In this document: positions 49,844-59,821 of the stretch, piece after piece
How positions within the stretch are numbered: the first letter of the stretch is position 1
How the letters are laid out: each line of letters begins with the position of its first letter
NCBI GenBank assembly: GCA_031296755.1
Contig: JAUMMZ010000042.1
Span: forward strand, 1 to 64,000
Source: Collinsella sp.
Lineage (GTDB): Bacteria; Actinomycetota; Coriobacteriia; Coriobacteriales; Coriobacteriaceae
Length of the DNA: 64,000 nt
Direction of reading: 5' to 3'
Position numbers and translations under genes: made by a program
The notes under the pieces: model-generated
The model's database searches: none
The model's input: only the letters and a program-made list of their open reading frames with translations
Told to the model about the DNA's origin: nothing

Positions 49844-51601
49844 CTACAGCTGCCAGGTAGCCGCTTCCTTTTGCAGTGCGACCATGCGGGCAAATTCTCC
49901 GCCTGCCGCCTTAAGCTGCGCCGGAGTGCCCTGCTCGGCAACCACACCATCCTTGAGCACAACGATTTTGTCGGCATTTTCCACCGTACGCATACGGTGG
50001 GCAATAACGATAACCGTCTTACCTGCAAGCAGACGGGAGAGCGCCTGCTGTACCACGGTCTCATTCTCCACATCCAAGCTTGCCGTCGCCTCGTCCAACA
50101 GCACGATGGGCGCGTCTTTGAGCAGCGCACGGGCGATAGAAATGCGCTGGCGCTCGCCGCCGGACAGCCTGGAACCGTTCTCGCCGATCATGGTGTCGTA
50201 GCCCTGCGGCATGCGGTTCACGAACTCGTCGCAGTTGGCGGCACGCGCGGCCGCAAGCACTTCCTCATCGGTGGCATCACGACGCCCGAGGCGGATGTTT
50301 CCCATCACCGTGTCGTCAAAGAGCAGCACGTCTTGGAACACAATGGCGTAGTCGCGCAGCAGCACCTCGGGATCAACGCCCGCAACATCCACGCCACCCA
50401 CGGTGACCGTGCCTTCGGTGGCATCCCAAAAGCGCGCGGCCAGGCGGCTCACCGTAGACTTACCGGAACCCGAAGGACCGACCAGCGCCGTAACTTCGCC
50501 TTCCTTGGCGGTAAAGCTCACATCGGTAAGAACTTTCTCACCGGCGCGTCCGTCCTCGCCCGCACCATAGCCAAATGCCACGTGATCGAACACCACATCG
50601 TGGCCCACGGGCTCAAATTTCTCGCTGCCCCGCGCCACAGGCTCTTCCATGATGGAACGCATACGCTTGGCAGACGACTCGGCGGCAAACAGCTCGGACA
50701 CTAACATTAACGCCTGGTCAAAGGGTGCATAGATACGGCTCACCATGAGCAGGAAGGCAAACATCACCAAAAAGTCGACCTGCCCGGAGGCGACCATCGC
50801 GGCACCCGTGACCAGCGTGGTGGCAATGCCCAGACGCAGGATGGCAAAGGCGGAGTTGACCAAAAGCCCGTTAGCGAGCTCGCCCTTGGTGGTCTCGCGC
50901 TCCTCGGCATCAATCACGGCGTTGAGTCCCTCAAGATAATGGGCCTCCTGGTTGGTAGCACGGATCTCGCGAACGCAGTCGAGCGTCTCTTGAATCGCCT
51001 CGGTAACCTTGACCTTCTCGGCACGCACGCAATCGAACACCGGGGTCATGGGGCCGCGTGTTAGATACAGCACGGCAAAGGCCACGGGAACGCTCCAAAA
51101 CGCCGCAATCGCCAGCTGCCAGCAAAAGAACAGCGACACCACGAACACAATGGCGCTTGCGATGATGGCACCCCAAAGCTCTCCCAGCACGTGGCTGTAG
51201 GCGTGCTCCATGGCCTGGACGTCACCCATGATAGTCTCGGTTAAATCGGCCAGATCACGACGACCAAAAAACGACAGCGGCAGTTTGCGCAAGCGCTCGG
51301 CAATCTCCATACGCTGCTTGCCGCACTCCTCGTAAAAGATGCAGTAGGTGTAGTAATACTGCTGCCAGTTAGAGGCAAAGAGCAACACGAAAAAGACCAG
51401 GAGGCCGCCCACGATCGGCAGGGCATCCGGCAGGTCAGCCCCGCTGGCGAGATGCCCGACAAAGCCGGCCATGACCAGGAATAAAAAGCCCATGCCAGCC
51501 ATGGTAATGAGATTGGTGATCGTGGTCCAGAAAATGCCACGTTTTACGCCGGCGACGCCTTTATCGGATAGGAAATACTTCTTTTGGAATGAGGCGAACA
51601 T
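49844..51601 (-). CDS. ABC exporter half-transporter (second gene)
   Basis: 585 residues. The first 300 are a membrane domain with about six segments (ABC exporter fold). The ATPase has Walker A GPSGSGKST, the signature LSGGERQR and Walker B IVLLDEAT. It forms a heterodimer with the preceding half-transporter gene, whose stop is at its start. Substrate unknown: peptide, drug or siderophore export or import are all possible. Confidence 0.92.
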   Translation of the reverse strand: MFASFQKKYFLSDKGVAGVKRGIFWTTITNLITMAGMGFLFLVMAGFVGHLASGADLPDALPIVGGLLVFFVLLFASNWQQYYYTYCIFYEECGKQRMEIAERLRKLPLSFFGRRDLADLTETIMGDVQAMEHAYSHVLGELWGAIIASAIVFVVSLFFCWQLAIAAFWSVPVAFAVLYLTRGPMTPVFDCVRAEKVKVTEAIQETLDCVREIRATNQEAHYLEGLNAVIDAEERETTKGELANGLLVNSAFAILRLGIATTLVTGAAMVASGQVDFLVMFAFLLMVSRIYAPFDQALMLVSELFAAESSAKRMRSIMEEPVARGSEKFEPVGHDVVFDHVAFGYGAGEDGRAGEKVLTDVSFTAKEGEVTALVGPSGSGKSTVSRLAARFWDATEGTVTVGGVDVAGVDPEVLLRDYAIVFQDVLLFDDTVMGNIRLGRRDATDEEVLAAARAANCDEFVNRMPQGYDTMIGENGSRLSGGERQRISIARALLKDAPIVLLDEATASLDVENETVVQQALSRLLAGKTVIVIAHRMRTVENADKIVVLKDGVVAEQGTPAQLKAAGGEFARMVALQKEAATWQL

Positions 51602-53428
51602 TTAGGCCTCGCCTCCCTTCGTGACGGCGGCATCCGCGGTCGCTGCAGTAATCTTCCAGCTCGCGGCCTGTTCGTATTCGGCCCACATCTTGGCATACAG
51701 ACCCTCTTGGGACAGCAACTCGGCATGGGTACCCGACTCCTGCACGCTGCCCTGGTTGAGCACCACGATTTGGTCTGCGCCCACTACAGTCGAGAGTCGG
51801 TGCGCAATCATAATGACCGTGCGACCCGCCGCCAGCTTGCTAAAGGCGCGCTGGATGAGCGCCTCGTTCTCGGGATCGGCAAACGCCGTGGCCTCGTCGA
51901 GCACCACGATGGGCGCGTCTTTAAGGATCGCGCGGGCGAGTGCCACGCGCTGGACCTCGCCGCCCGAAAGATATGCTCCGCCGGCACCGAGCATGGTATT
52001 GATGCCCTGTGGGAGCTTGGCCACAATGTCGTCGCACTGAGCTGCGGAGAGGGCCGCGCGCACTTCGTCGTCAGTGGCCGTAGGCTTGGAGGCGCGCACG
52101 TTATCGGCAAGTGTTTGCCGGAACAGCTGGTTGGTCTGGAACACGAAGGCGACCTGGTCCATAAGCTCGTGCGGATCCATATCGCGAACGTCCACACCGC
52201 CTACGAGCACTCGACCCGAAGAGACATCCCAAAAACGCGGGATCAGGCTTGCGCAGGTTGACTTGCCGCCGCCCGAAGGACCCACAAGCGCAAGGGTGCT
52301 ACCAGCGGAAACGCTAAAACTCACATGGCTGACAGCAGGTGCTTCGGCACCCTCGTAGGTAAAACTCACGTCCTCAAATCGCACGTCGCCGCCGGCAGGG
52401 TGCTTGGGTTGGGCGGGCACGGAGAGCTGCTTGGAATCCATGACGCTTCGAATACGAGCCAGCGAATCAGCACTCATCTGAGAGGCCTCGCCCACAAACA
52501 TGAGCTTGGTCATGGTCGTCGGCACCACGGCCGAAAATATCGCGTAAAACGTGAAGTTGGCCATAAAATGCGCGAAGTCCGTCTCGCCCGGCGCCAACAG
52601 CAACGCCACGGGTAACAGGAATGCCACAAGACCATTGAGCGCGGTAAGGTTGAGTACCTGCGGACCTCGGCAGAACGTGCCCGCATAGTTTTGTGCCATG
52701 TCGGCGTATTCGGCGATCGCATCGTGGAAGGCCTTAAAGGAGTAGACCGTCTGCTGAAACACCTTGACCACGGGGATGCCGCGTACGTATTCGGTGCCCG
52801 TCTTGTTCATTTTGACTAGTGCACCCATGTAGGCCTTCATAAACTCGGCGCCTTTGCCGCTCATCATGGTAGCCATGGCACCAAACGAAACGACGACCGA
52901 GATGAGGCATGCCGCGCCCAAGCGCCAATCCAAGGCGAAAAGCAGCACGAGCAGACCTGCGACCATGGCGGCGGCGCCTGCGATATCGGGCAGCATGTGT
53001 GCGAGCAAAGTCTCGGTGGAGGCGGCACACCCGTCTACAATGCGGCGCAGCTCACCGGTGGCATGCGTGTCAAAGTAGCCGAGCGGCAGCTTAAGCAAGT
53101 GCTCGCTCGTGGCTTTCCGGATATTGGACGCGCAGCGAAACGCAGACAGGTGGGTGCACATGAGCCCCACGAAATAAGCTACGATGCTTGCCAGGGCAAA
53201 ACCCACGGCCCACCAGCCATACATCGCGATATCGGTGGCTTCGCTCCAGTTAGGTGCCACGGCGATCAGATCGCGCGCGACAAGCCAAATGCACACGTAC
53301 GGGCCAAAGCTCAGCAGCTGCGAGAGCGCCGAGAGCGCCATGCCCAAATACGTTAGGAATTTACGGTCGCCGGCATATGCAAGCAGCTCGCCGATACCGC
53401 TGCCTTCCCTTTTTGATCCCTTTGCCAT
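51602..53428 (-). CDS. ABC exporter half-transporter (first gene)
   Basis: 608 residues (start ATG 53428, MAKGSKREGSGIG, behind GAAAGGA). Same layout: membrane domain, then Walker A GPSGGGKST, signature LSGGEVQR and Walker B IVVLDEAT. The two genes are adjacent without a gap, which suggests one heterodimeric transporter. Divergent from an AraC-type regulator. Confidence 0.92.
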   Translation of the reverse strand: MAKGSKREGSGIGELLAYAGDRKFLTYLGMALSALSQLLSFGPYVCIWLVARDLIAVAPNWSEATDIAMYGWWAVGFALASIVAYFVGLMCTHLSAFRCASNIRKATSEHLLKLPLGYFDTHATGELRRIVDGCAASTETLLAHMLPDIAGAAAMVAGLLVLLFALDWRLGAACLISVVVSFGAMATMMSGKGAEFMKAYMGALVKMNKTGTEYVRGIPVVKVFQQTVYSFKAFHDAIAEYADMAQNYAGTFCRGPQVLNLTALNGLVAFLLPVALLLAPGETDFAHFMANFTFYAIFSAVVPTTMTKLMFVGEASQMSADSLARIRSVMDSKQLSVPAQPKHPAGGDVRFEDVSFTYEGAEAPAVSHVSFSVSAGSTLALVGPSGGGKSTCASLIPRFWDVSSGRVLVGGVDVRDMDPHELMDQVAFVFQTNQLFRQTLADNVRASKPTATDDEVRAALSAAQCDDIVAKLPQGINTMLGAGGAYLSGGEVQRVALARAILKDAPIVVLDEATAFADPENEALIQRAFSKLAAGRTVIMIAHRLSTVVGADQIVVLNQGSVQESGTHAELLSQEGLYAKMWAEYEQAASWKITAATADAAVTKGGEA

Positions 53429-53542
53429 GAGATTCCTTTCTAACGGCTTGAGAGTTAACCGTAATGAACTTATCATTGACGTGTTAGCCATGGCTCACAA
53501 TCAAGCTAGGCATGGACGTTTCTGCAAAGGAAAGGGACGCTT

Positions 53543-54547
53543 TTGCAAATACGGCGGGCAGCGACCGACATAACCGAGCTCTACGCACCGCAGTTTGAGC
53601 AGTTTGGCCTGGAGCTTACCGGTAAGGGCGCCGTCTTTACCGGCGAGGTGGCAAACGACCGGGCACACGGCCGCGCATGGATCATGCCTCTCTCCCCCAC
53701 CTGCATCGTCATGGAGCATTTCATCACCCCGACGCGCGATATGTACCTGACCGAATACACACCCGAGCCATACGCCTGCGTGAGCGAAGTCAGCGCGCCC
53801 ACACTTACATGCATGCCCGAGGCTGGCATAACGCCCGCGAACCTTAAACCATTGCATGGACCGTGGCCAAACAATGCCGTTTGCAGCTTTATCCAAGATA
53901 GCTGTGGCGAGGAATTAAGCCCGCTGTTTGCGGGGGAGCTTTATCACTCGCGCTCGGTGCTCTTTTTGCCTGGATATTTTGACGAACTGGAGCACCGCTA
54001 TCCCACCGAGTTCGCGGGAATCTTTGAGGCGTTTGCCGAGCCATGGCACGAGGAAGCGACGTCTGCCATCTGCCACACGCTGCGCCGGATTAACGAGGAC
54101 CGCGCCCGCACCGTAGGCGGACACGTCTATATGCAGGGCATCGTGGAGACCATGGTCGCGGAGCTCGCCTGTTCGCGCGCGGCCCACAAGCAGGCGCGGC
54201 AGGCGGCAGACACACGCGTCAGCATAACCGTTGCCGAAGAAGCAACGGCAATGATTGAGCGCGCGCTCGACAAAGGCAGGCGTGTGGGTATCAACGAGGT
54301 GGCCGAGAGGCTCTACACAAGCCGCTCCAAACTATGCGCCACCTTTAAGGCCCAAACCGGCGAGGCCCTGGGCGCTTACATTCGCAGACGCCGCATGGAG
54401 CGAGCACAGGACCTTTTGGCCGATAGCGCGCTCGCGATAGCGCAGGTGGCAGAGCGTCTAGGCTACCCTCAGCAGGCCGCCTTCACCCAAGCCTTCAAAC
54501 AATACACCGGCATGACGCCCACGGCTTGGCGAAGCAAGCATCGCTAA
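53543..54547 (+). CDS. AraC-family transcriptional regulator
   Basis: 334 residues. The C-terminal approximately 100 contain two helix-turn-helix units (VGINEVAERLYTSRSKLCATFKAQTGEALGAYI and IAQVAERLGYPQQAAFTQAFKQYTGMTPTAWR), the AraC signature. The N-terminal domain senses an unknown signal. The start is TTG 53543 behind AAAGGAAAGGGA. It is divergent from the ABC pair and probably controls it. Confidence 0.88.
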   Translation: MQIRRAATDITELYAPQFEQFGLELTGKGAVFTGEVANDRAHGRAWIMPLSPTCIVMEHFITPTRDMYLTEYTPEPYACVSEVSAPTLTCMPEAGITPANLKPLHGPWPNNAVCSFIQDSCGEELSPLFAGELYHSRSVLFLPGYFDELEHRYPTEFAGIFEAFAEPWHEEATSAICHTLRRINEDRARTVGGHVYMQGIVETMVAELACSRAAHKQARQAADTRVSITVAEEATAMIERALDKGRRVGINEVAERLYTSRSKLCATFKAQTGEALGAYIRRRRMERAQDLLADSALAIAQVAERLGYPQQAAFTQAFKQYTGMTPTAWRSKHR

Positions 54548-54611
54548 GGCCCAAGCTCCCTGGCCGTAACGGAGCGATTAATTAGCCGCCGCCCGTCAGC
54601 TCACCCAGGAT

Positions 54612-55976
54612 CTAAACGTCAAGATGTGCACAATCAAGCGCCTTTTTGATAAGAGGGACAGATCGATCAGCCAAATACAACGGAATGTTGAGCACCCCGT
54701 CATCGAGCTTTAGGTTCTTAAGTGAGTAGCGGACCCTCAATGGAGTCGTCTCCGCATGCTTGTCGGCATAGTACTTAAGGCTCTTGGAATGAACAACCTC
54801 TCCCGATTTGACCTCGACGGGAACGATTTCGTTTCCGACTTGAATCAAAAAATCGACTTCGTGCTTCGGCTTCTCGTTTGTCCAATAACGCGGAGCAGCA
54901 TCTAACTGTGAAAGTAATGCCTGAAGCACATAGTTCTCGGCGAACGAACCTTTGAACTCCGAAAATAGCGCATCCGAGATGGCAAAAGCGGACGCATCCA
55001 GCCTTGCCATGCGGCGCAGCAAGCCGACATCAAGACAGTAGACTTTAAATGCCTTGAGGTCATCGTACGCAGAGAGCGGCACACCACCGGCAGCATTAAG
55101 GCGAACCGCCGTGATGAGCCCAGCATCGGCAAGCCATTCCAGAGCATCCTCGTATTCTCGAGCACGAGCCCCCTCGCGCACCGCACCCCAAACGAACTTT
55201 TTGTTCTCGCGCGCCAACTGAGCTGGAATCGAGTTCCATATTTGCGAAAGCTTGGCGAACTGCGCACGGCCACCATGCTTGGCAAAATCGCGCTCGTAGG
55301 AATCCAAGAGATCAGACAACACCTTATCGACCTGAACGATATCGCCCGTCTCCACCCACCGGCCAAGAGCCTCTGGCATGCCGCCGCATGCAAAATAACG
55401 ACGAAGATGCTCGACGAGACGGACATGGAAGAAATCGGGCACTGTCTCAATCTGATCCAGGGCGCCAAGGTATTCGTCGTAGTTTGCAGCGCCCTCGGCT
55501 TTCAGAAACTCGGAAAAGCTCATGGGGCGCATCTCCATGAACTCGACCTTTCCCACCGGAAAAGCGCTGGTCTCACGGGACAAGCGAACGCCCAACAAAG
55601 ACCCTGCGCATGCGACGTGATACTCGGGGGCCTCGTCACAGAAGTATTTAAGGGCGCCGACTGCAGAAGGACAATCCTGGATCTCATCAATAATAAGCAG
55701 CGTTTCGCCGGGCTCGATAGGCTGTCCAAGTGCCAGGGAAAGATTTGAGATGATCCGTCGAGGATCGCGCGTACCTTCGAAAAACTGAGCGTACTCGCTC
55801 TGTACCCCAGGTGACGGCTCCTCGAGCGTCAGATACACAAAATTGCGGTACGAGGTTCGACCGAACTCCTTAAGCGCCCACGTCTTTCCAACCTGGCGCG
55901 CCCCCTTAAGGATAAGCGGCTTACGATATTCTGACGCTTTCCAAGCGTTAAGCTTGGCAATGATATCTCGCTGCAT
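54612..55976 (-). CDS. AAA/DUF4143 ATPase
   Basis: 454 residues. The N-terminal AAA_14 ATPase has Walker A GARQVGKTW (25-33) and Walker B LLIIDEIQDCP. The C-terminal DUF4143 domain (about 210-440) resembles a restriction-nuclease-like fold and contains HEVDFLIQ and VPVEVKSG, the typical PD-(D/E)xK-like core. This widespread family is of unclear role, possibly defence or mobile DNA. A 69-bp palindrome covers its upstream region. Confidence 0.88.
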   Translation of the reverse strand: MQRDIIAKLNAWKASEYRKPLILKGARQVGKTWALKEFGRTSYRNFVYLTLEEPSPGVQSEYAQFFEGTRDPRRIISNLSLALGQPIEPGETLLIIDEIQDCPSAVGALKYFCDEAPEYHVACAGSLLGVRLSRETSAFPVGKVEFMEMRPMSFSEFLKAEGAANYDEYLGALDQIETVPDFFHVRLVEHLRRYFACGGMPEALGRWVETGDIVQVDKVLSDLLDSYERDFAKHGGRAQFAKLSQIWNSIPAQLARENKKFVWGAVREGARAREYEDALEWLADAGLITAVRLNAAGGVPLSAYDDLKAFKVYCLDVGLLRRMARLDASAFAISDALFSEFKGSFAENYVLQALLSQLDAAPRYWTNEKPKHEVDFLIQVGNEIVPVEVKSGEVVHSKSLKYYADKHAETTPLRVRYSLKNLKLDDGVLNIPLYLADRSVPLIKKALDCAHLDV

Positions 55977-55998
55977 GGCCGAACCTCCCGCAAAGAAT

Positions 55999-56067
55999 CT
56001 TCCGTAAACGTGATATTTCCCACATTTTACCCTAGGTAAAACGTGACATTTATCACATTTACGGAAG
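55999..56067. promoter_or_regulatory. Large imperfect palindrome upstream of the ATPase
   Basis: 33-bp arms centred at 56033 (cttccgtaaa ... tttacggaag) with about 7 mismatches. It lies just before the AAA/DUF4143 gene, in AT-rich DNA. The right arm read on the - strand contains TGTGATAAATGTCACG, close to the CRP/FNR-type TGTGA-N6-TCACA. A separate small GC stem (56110-56130) follows. From 55977 to 56319 no gene is seen. Confidence 0.6.
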
Positions 56068-56180
56068 TTTTAAGCTCATTTCGCCACACTTTCATCACAT
56101 TCAAAAGGCGGAGGCGCATTTTGCGCCTCCGTCACCATCTTTCCTATCAGCCCGCCTGACCCGAACGGCCGAGTCGTCAC

Positions 56181-56316
56181 GGAACCGAGGGGCCGAGCGC
56201 AGGGCCTTGCCTCTCAATGAGTTCCGCACGAACAGGAGGCGCCAGTGGCGCCTCCGTCGTGAGTCAGGACTGTCCGAAATTGAGAGGCAAGGCCCTGCGC
56301 CCGGCCCCTCGGTTCC
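56181..56316. repeat. Long hairpin element, copy 2
   Basis: 38-bp arms (56181-56218 and 56279-56316) are complementary with one mismatch. Inside lie gagttccgcacga (56219-56231), an inner hairpin (ggaggcgcc/ggcgcctcc) and gagtcaggactgtccga (56261-56277). The core strings match copy 1 at positions 41-53 and 84-100 exactly, but the arms do not resemble it. The right arm ends 4 bp before the gatB stop codon. Confidence 0.85.
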
Positions 56317-56319
56317 CGC

Positions 56320-57996
56320 TTACGAGAGCGACGTTCTCAGCAACTCGTTGAAGAGCTTCGGGTTGCCCTTGCCGCGGCTCGCCTTCATGCACTGGCCCAC
56401 CAAAAAGCCGATGACCTTCTGGTTGCCGTCACGATACTGCTGCGCCTGATCGGCACGGTTTGCCAGCACCTCGTCCACAATCGGCTGCAGCGCGCCGGCA
56501 TCGCTCACCTGACGCATACCGCGCTCGTCGACAATCTTGTTGGGGTCATCACCGGTCTGGGCCATGGCCTCAAAGACCTCGTGCGCCTGGTTGGAGCTGA
56601 TGGCATCGGTCGCCAGCAGCTTGGCAAGGGCTGCCACCTGAGCCGGCGCGATGCCGGACTCGGTGAGCGACACACCCGCGCCCTTAAGGTAGGCGATCAT
56701 CTCGTTCACCAGCAGGTTTGCGACCGTCTGGGCCTCCTTGCCAGCCATGCCGGCAGCGGCCGCCTCAAAGAACTCGGCAAACTCGGGGTCGCCGGCAATC
56801 TGCTCGGCGTCGGCCGCCTTAATGCCAAAGTCGGCCTCAAAACGGGCGCGCTTGGCATCGGGCAGCTCAGGGATCTCGCCACGGCAGCGGTCGATGAACT
56901 CGTCGTCCAGATCGAACGGCGCCAGATCGGGATCGGGGAACAGGCGATAGTCGTCGGCCGTCTCCTTCACGCGCATGACCACGGTGCGCTTGCGGCTGGG
57001 CTCCCAGTGGCGGGTCTCCTGGTAGATGATGCCGCCCTCCTCGAGCACCTCGGCCTGACGGCAAATCTCATAGGCAAGGCCGTCGTGCAGGCTCTTGAAC
57101 GAGTTGAGGTTCTTGAGCTCGGTCTTGGTGCCCAGCTTGGTCTCGCCGCGGCGACGCAGCGACACGTTACCGTCGCAGCGCATGGAACCCTTCTCCATGG
57201 AGCAATCGGAAATGTCCAGCGTCACAAAGATGCGACGGAGCTTTTCCATAAACAGGCGCGCTTCCTCGGGCGTGCGCAGATCGGGCTCAGTCACGAGCTC
57301 AATCAAAGGCGTGCCGCAGCGGTTGTAGTCGACGAGCGACTCGGCCGCGGCGGTAATGCGGCCCTCGGCGCCGCCCACGTGCACCATCTTGGCAGCGTCC
57401 TCCTCCATATGGATGCGCAGGATGCGGATGGGCACCGTGTAGGAACCGTCCTCGCGGCGCTCGGGCATCTGCAGGTTGGACGCATCATAGCTGGCCAGGT
57501 GGCCGGCACGCTGATTGCCCTCGCGCATGGTCGACGTCATGGATGTGGACAGGCCCTCGGCGTTGGCCGAGGCGCTCGCCAGGCTCTGGGCCTCGGCCTC
57601 ACCAAACGCGCAGTCGGGGCGCTCGGCGGCACCGCGACCGGTCACGTCCAGATCCAGGTGACCGTACATGGCAAAGGCAACCGGACCCTGCGTGGTTTGG
57701 AAGTTCTTGGCCATATCGGGATAGAAGTAGTGCTTGCGGTAGAACATCGAGTGGCGCTGGATCTCGCAGTTGGTGGCGAGACCGGCCTTGACAATGCTCT
57801 CGATGGCGCGCTTGTTGGGCACCGGCAGGGCGCCAGGCAGACCCAGGCACACCGGGCACACGTTGGCGTTGGGCTCGTCATCGTGGCTGAGCTTGCAGTT
57901 GCAGAACATCTTGGTATCGAGTGCGGTGAGCTCGGTATGGATCTCCAGGCCGATCACGGCCTCCCAATCCTGCAGGACCTCGGAAAGCTCCTTCAT
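56320..57996 (-). CDS. gatB: Aspartyl/glutamyl-tRNA amidotransferase subunit B
   Basis: 558 residues. GLEIHTELTALDTKMFC and the CNCKLSHDDEPNANVCPVCLGLPGALPV zinc-type region (Cys pairs) match GatB, which activates the misacylated Glu/Asp. The C-terminal YqeY/tail domain is present. ATG 57996 overlaps the gatA stop (TAATG), so the order is gatC-gatA-gatB on this strand. Confidence 0.97.
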   Translation of the reverse strand: MKELSEVLQDWEAVIGLEIHTELTALDTKMFCNCKLSHDDEPNANVCPVCLGLPGALPVPNKRAIESIVKAGLATNCEIQRHSMFYRKHYFYPDMAKNFQTTQGPVAFAMYGHLDLDVTGRGAAERPDCAFGEAEAQSLASASANAEGLSTSMTSTMREGNQRAGHLASYDASNLQMPERREDGSYTVPIRILRIHMEEDAAKMVHVGGAEGRITAAAESLVDYNRCGTPLIELVTEPDLRTPEEARLFMEKLRRIFVTLDISDCSMEKGSMRCDGNVSLRRRGETKLGTKTELKNLNSFKSLHDGLAYEICRQAEVLEEGGIIYQETRHWEPSRKRTVVMRVKETADDYRLFPDPDLAPFDLDDEFIDRCRGEIPELPDAKRARFEADFGIKAADAEQIAGDPEFAEFFEAAAAGMAGKEAQTVANLLVNEMIAYLKGAGVSLTESGIAPAQVAALAKLLATDAISSNQAHEVFEAMAQTGDDPNKIVDERGMRQVSDAGALQPIVDEVLANRADQAQQYRDGNQKVIGFLVGQCMKASRGKGNPKLFNELLRTSLS

Positions 57997-59510
57997 TACA
58001 GCTCGCCTCCCTTCCCGGCAAAATCGGGCGCGACGGAAAGCGCGGGCGCACCCGTGGCGGCATCGGCAAAGCCGCGCTCCAGGGCGCGGGCAAACGTGAG
58101 CAGCTGACGGTCCTTAAACGCCGGACCCACCAGCTGGGCAGAAACGGGCAGCTTGCTGTCCTCGCCCAGGCCCAGCGGCACCGAGATGCCACCGTTGCCG
58201 CAAATGTTGAGCGAGATGGTGTACAGGTCGGAGAGGTACATCTGCGTGGGGTCGCTGATCTCGCCAAACTTAAAGGCCGTACGCGGCGAGGCGGGCATGA
58301 GGATGGTGTCCACCTTGGCATACGCGGCGTCGTAGTCCTGCGTGATGAGCGTGCGAGCCTTTTGCGCAGCGTAGTAGTACTTGTCGTACACGCCCGAGCT
58401 CAGCAGGTAGGCGCCGAGCATCTGACGGCGCTTAGCCTCTGCACCAAAGCCATGGGCGCGCGAAAGCGAGCTCTGGTCGGACAGGTTGGCGCAGCCCTCC
58501 TCCTGGTAGCCGTAGCGAATGCCGTCGAAGCGGGCCAGGTTGGAGAATGCCTCGGCCGGGCCGATGACGTAGTAGGCGGCGATGGCGGCGTCCAGGTGCG
58601 GCAGGTCGACCTCGACCAGTTCGGCGCCCTGGTTCTGCAGCTCCTGGGCGGCGCGCTGAACAGCGACCTTGACCTCGGGCGTCAGGCCCTCGGCCTCCAT
58701 AAACGCGGGGATGATGCCCACGCGCTTGCCCTCGATGCTGTCGTTGAGATGCTCGGTAAAGTCGACGGCGCAATCCTGGCTGGTGCAGTCGTACGGATCG
58801 TGGCCTGCGCCGGTAAGCGCGTTCATGGCCAGCGCGACATCCTCGACCGTGCGGCCAAAGGGGCCCACCTGGTCGAGCGACGAGCCAAAGGCAACCACGC
58901 CGTAACGGCTCACGGCGCCATACGTGGGCTTAAAGCCCACCACGCCGCACAGTGACGCCGGCTGGCGAATGGAGCCACCGGTGTCCGAGCCCAGCGAGAG
59001 CGCGACCTCGCCCGCGGCGACGGCGGCAGCGGAGCCGCCCGAGGAGCCGCCGGGCACGCGCTCGGTATCCCAAGGGTTGTTGGTGCGGTGGAACGCCGAG
59101 CTCTCGGTGGAGCTGCCAAAGGCAAACTCGTCCATGTTGGCCTTGCCCATGGGCAGGCAGCCGGCGTCGAGCATGCGCTGGACGCAGGTGGCGGTGTAGA
59201 CGCTCTGGTAGTCCTCGAGCATGCGGGAAGCACAGGTGGTGCGCGTGCCCACGAGGTTCATGTTGTCCTTGATGGCCAGCGGCACGCCCGCGAGCGGGGG
59301 CAGCGGCTTGCCTGCGGCACGGTCGGCATCCACGCGCGCGGCGGCCTCGAGCGCGAGCTCGGGCGACACCTGCAGGAATGCCTGGACCCCGCCCTCGCGC
59401 GCCTCGATGGCGGCAAGGGAGGCCTGGGCCACCTCGGTAGCGGTAAAGTCGCCGGCGGCAACGCCCGCGGCAATCTGGGCGGCGGTAAGGGAATCGAAGC
59501 TCTGAGCCAT
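57996..59510 (-). CDS. gatA: Glutamyl-tRNA amidotransferase subunit A
   Basis: 504 residues with the amidase signature VPGGSSGGSAAAVAAG and SDTGGSIRQPASLCG, holding the Ser-cis-Ser-Lys catalytic triad. It releases ammonia from glutamine for amide formation on Glu-tRNA(Gln). Overlaps gatC by one base (TAATG). Confidence 0.97.
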   Translation of the reverse strand: MAQSFDSLTAAQIAAGVAAGDFTATEVAQASLAAIEAREGGVQAFLQVSPELALEAAARVDADRAAGKPLPPLAGVPLAIKDNMNLVGTRTTCASRMLEDYQSVYTATCVQRMLDAGCLPMGKANMDEFAFGSSTESSAFHRTNNPWDTERVPGGSSGGSAAAVAAGEVALSLGSDTGGSIRQPASLCGVVGFKPTYGAVSRYGVVAFGSSLDQVGPFGRTVEDVALAMNALTGAGHDPYDCTSQDCAVDFTEHLNDSIEGKRVGIIPAFMEAEGLTPEVKVAVQRAAQELQNQGAELVEVDLPHLDAAIAAYYVIGPAEAFSNLARFDGIRYGYQEEGCANLSDQSSLSRAHGFGAEAKRRQMLGAYLLSSGVYDKYYYAAQKARTLITQDYDAAYAKVDTILMPASPRTAFKFGEISDPTQMYLSDLYTISLNICGNGGISVPLGLGEDSKLPVSAQLVGPAFKDRQLLTFARALERGFADAATGAPALSVAPDFAGKGGEL

Positions 59511-59821
59511 TACTCGCTCTCCCCCTCTCCCAAAATGGACGGCACGCGGAAGTAGCGGTCGCGCGCGCTGCCGGCGTTTTCGAGCGCGACGTCGAGCGGC
59601 AGGTCGCGCTCGGGCTCGCGCAGGTCATCGCCCATCACGTTGGACAGGCTTCCGATGGGATGGAACGTGGGCTCCACGTCGGGTAAGTCATATTGCAAGA
59701 CGGGCTCGAGCATCTGGACGGCGTCGTTCAGGTAGGCCGTCATCTGGGTGAGCTCGTCATCGGTCAGTGCGATCTTTGCGTACTCGGCGATGCCGCGCAC
59801 GTCTTTCTCGCTGAGTGCCAT
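59510..59821 (-). CDS. gatC: Glutamyl-tRNA amidotransferase subunit C
   Basis: 103 residues (MALSEKDVRGIAEYAKIALTDDE... DLREPERDLPLD). GatC is the belt that holds A and B together. The start is ATG 59821 behind GGAAGGGAG; an upstream extension is not supported. First gene of the gatCAB operon. Confidence 0.95.
   Translation of the reverse strand: MALSEKDVRGIAEYAKIALTDDELTQMTAYLNDAVQMLEPVLQYDLPDVEPTFHPIGSLSNVMGDDLREPERDLPLDVALENAGSARDRYFRVPSILGEGESE

Noticed and set aside
56581..58107. 508-codon + strand frame opposite gatB/gatA
   Set aside because: Shadow of conserved gat genes with low-complexity product.
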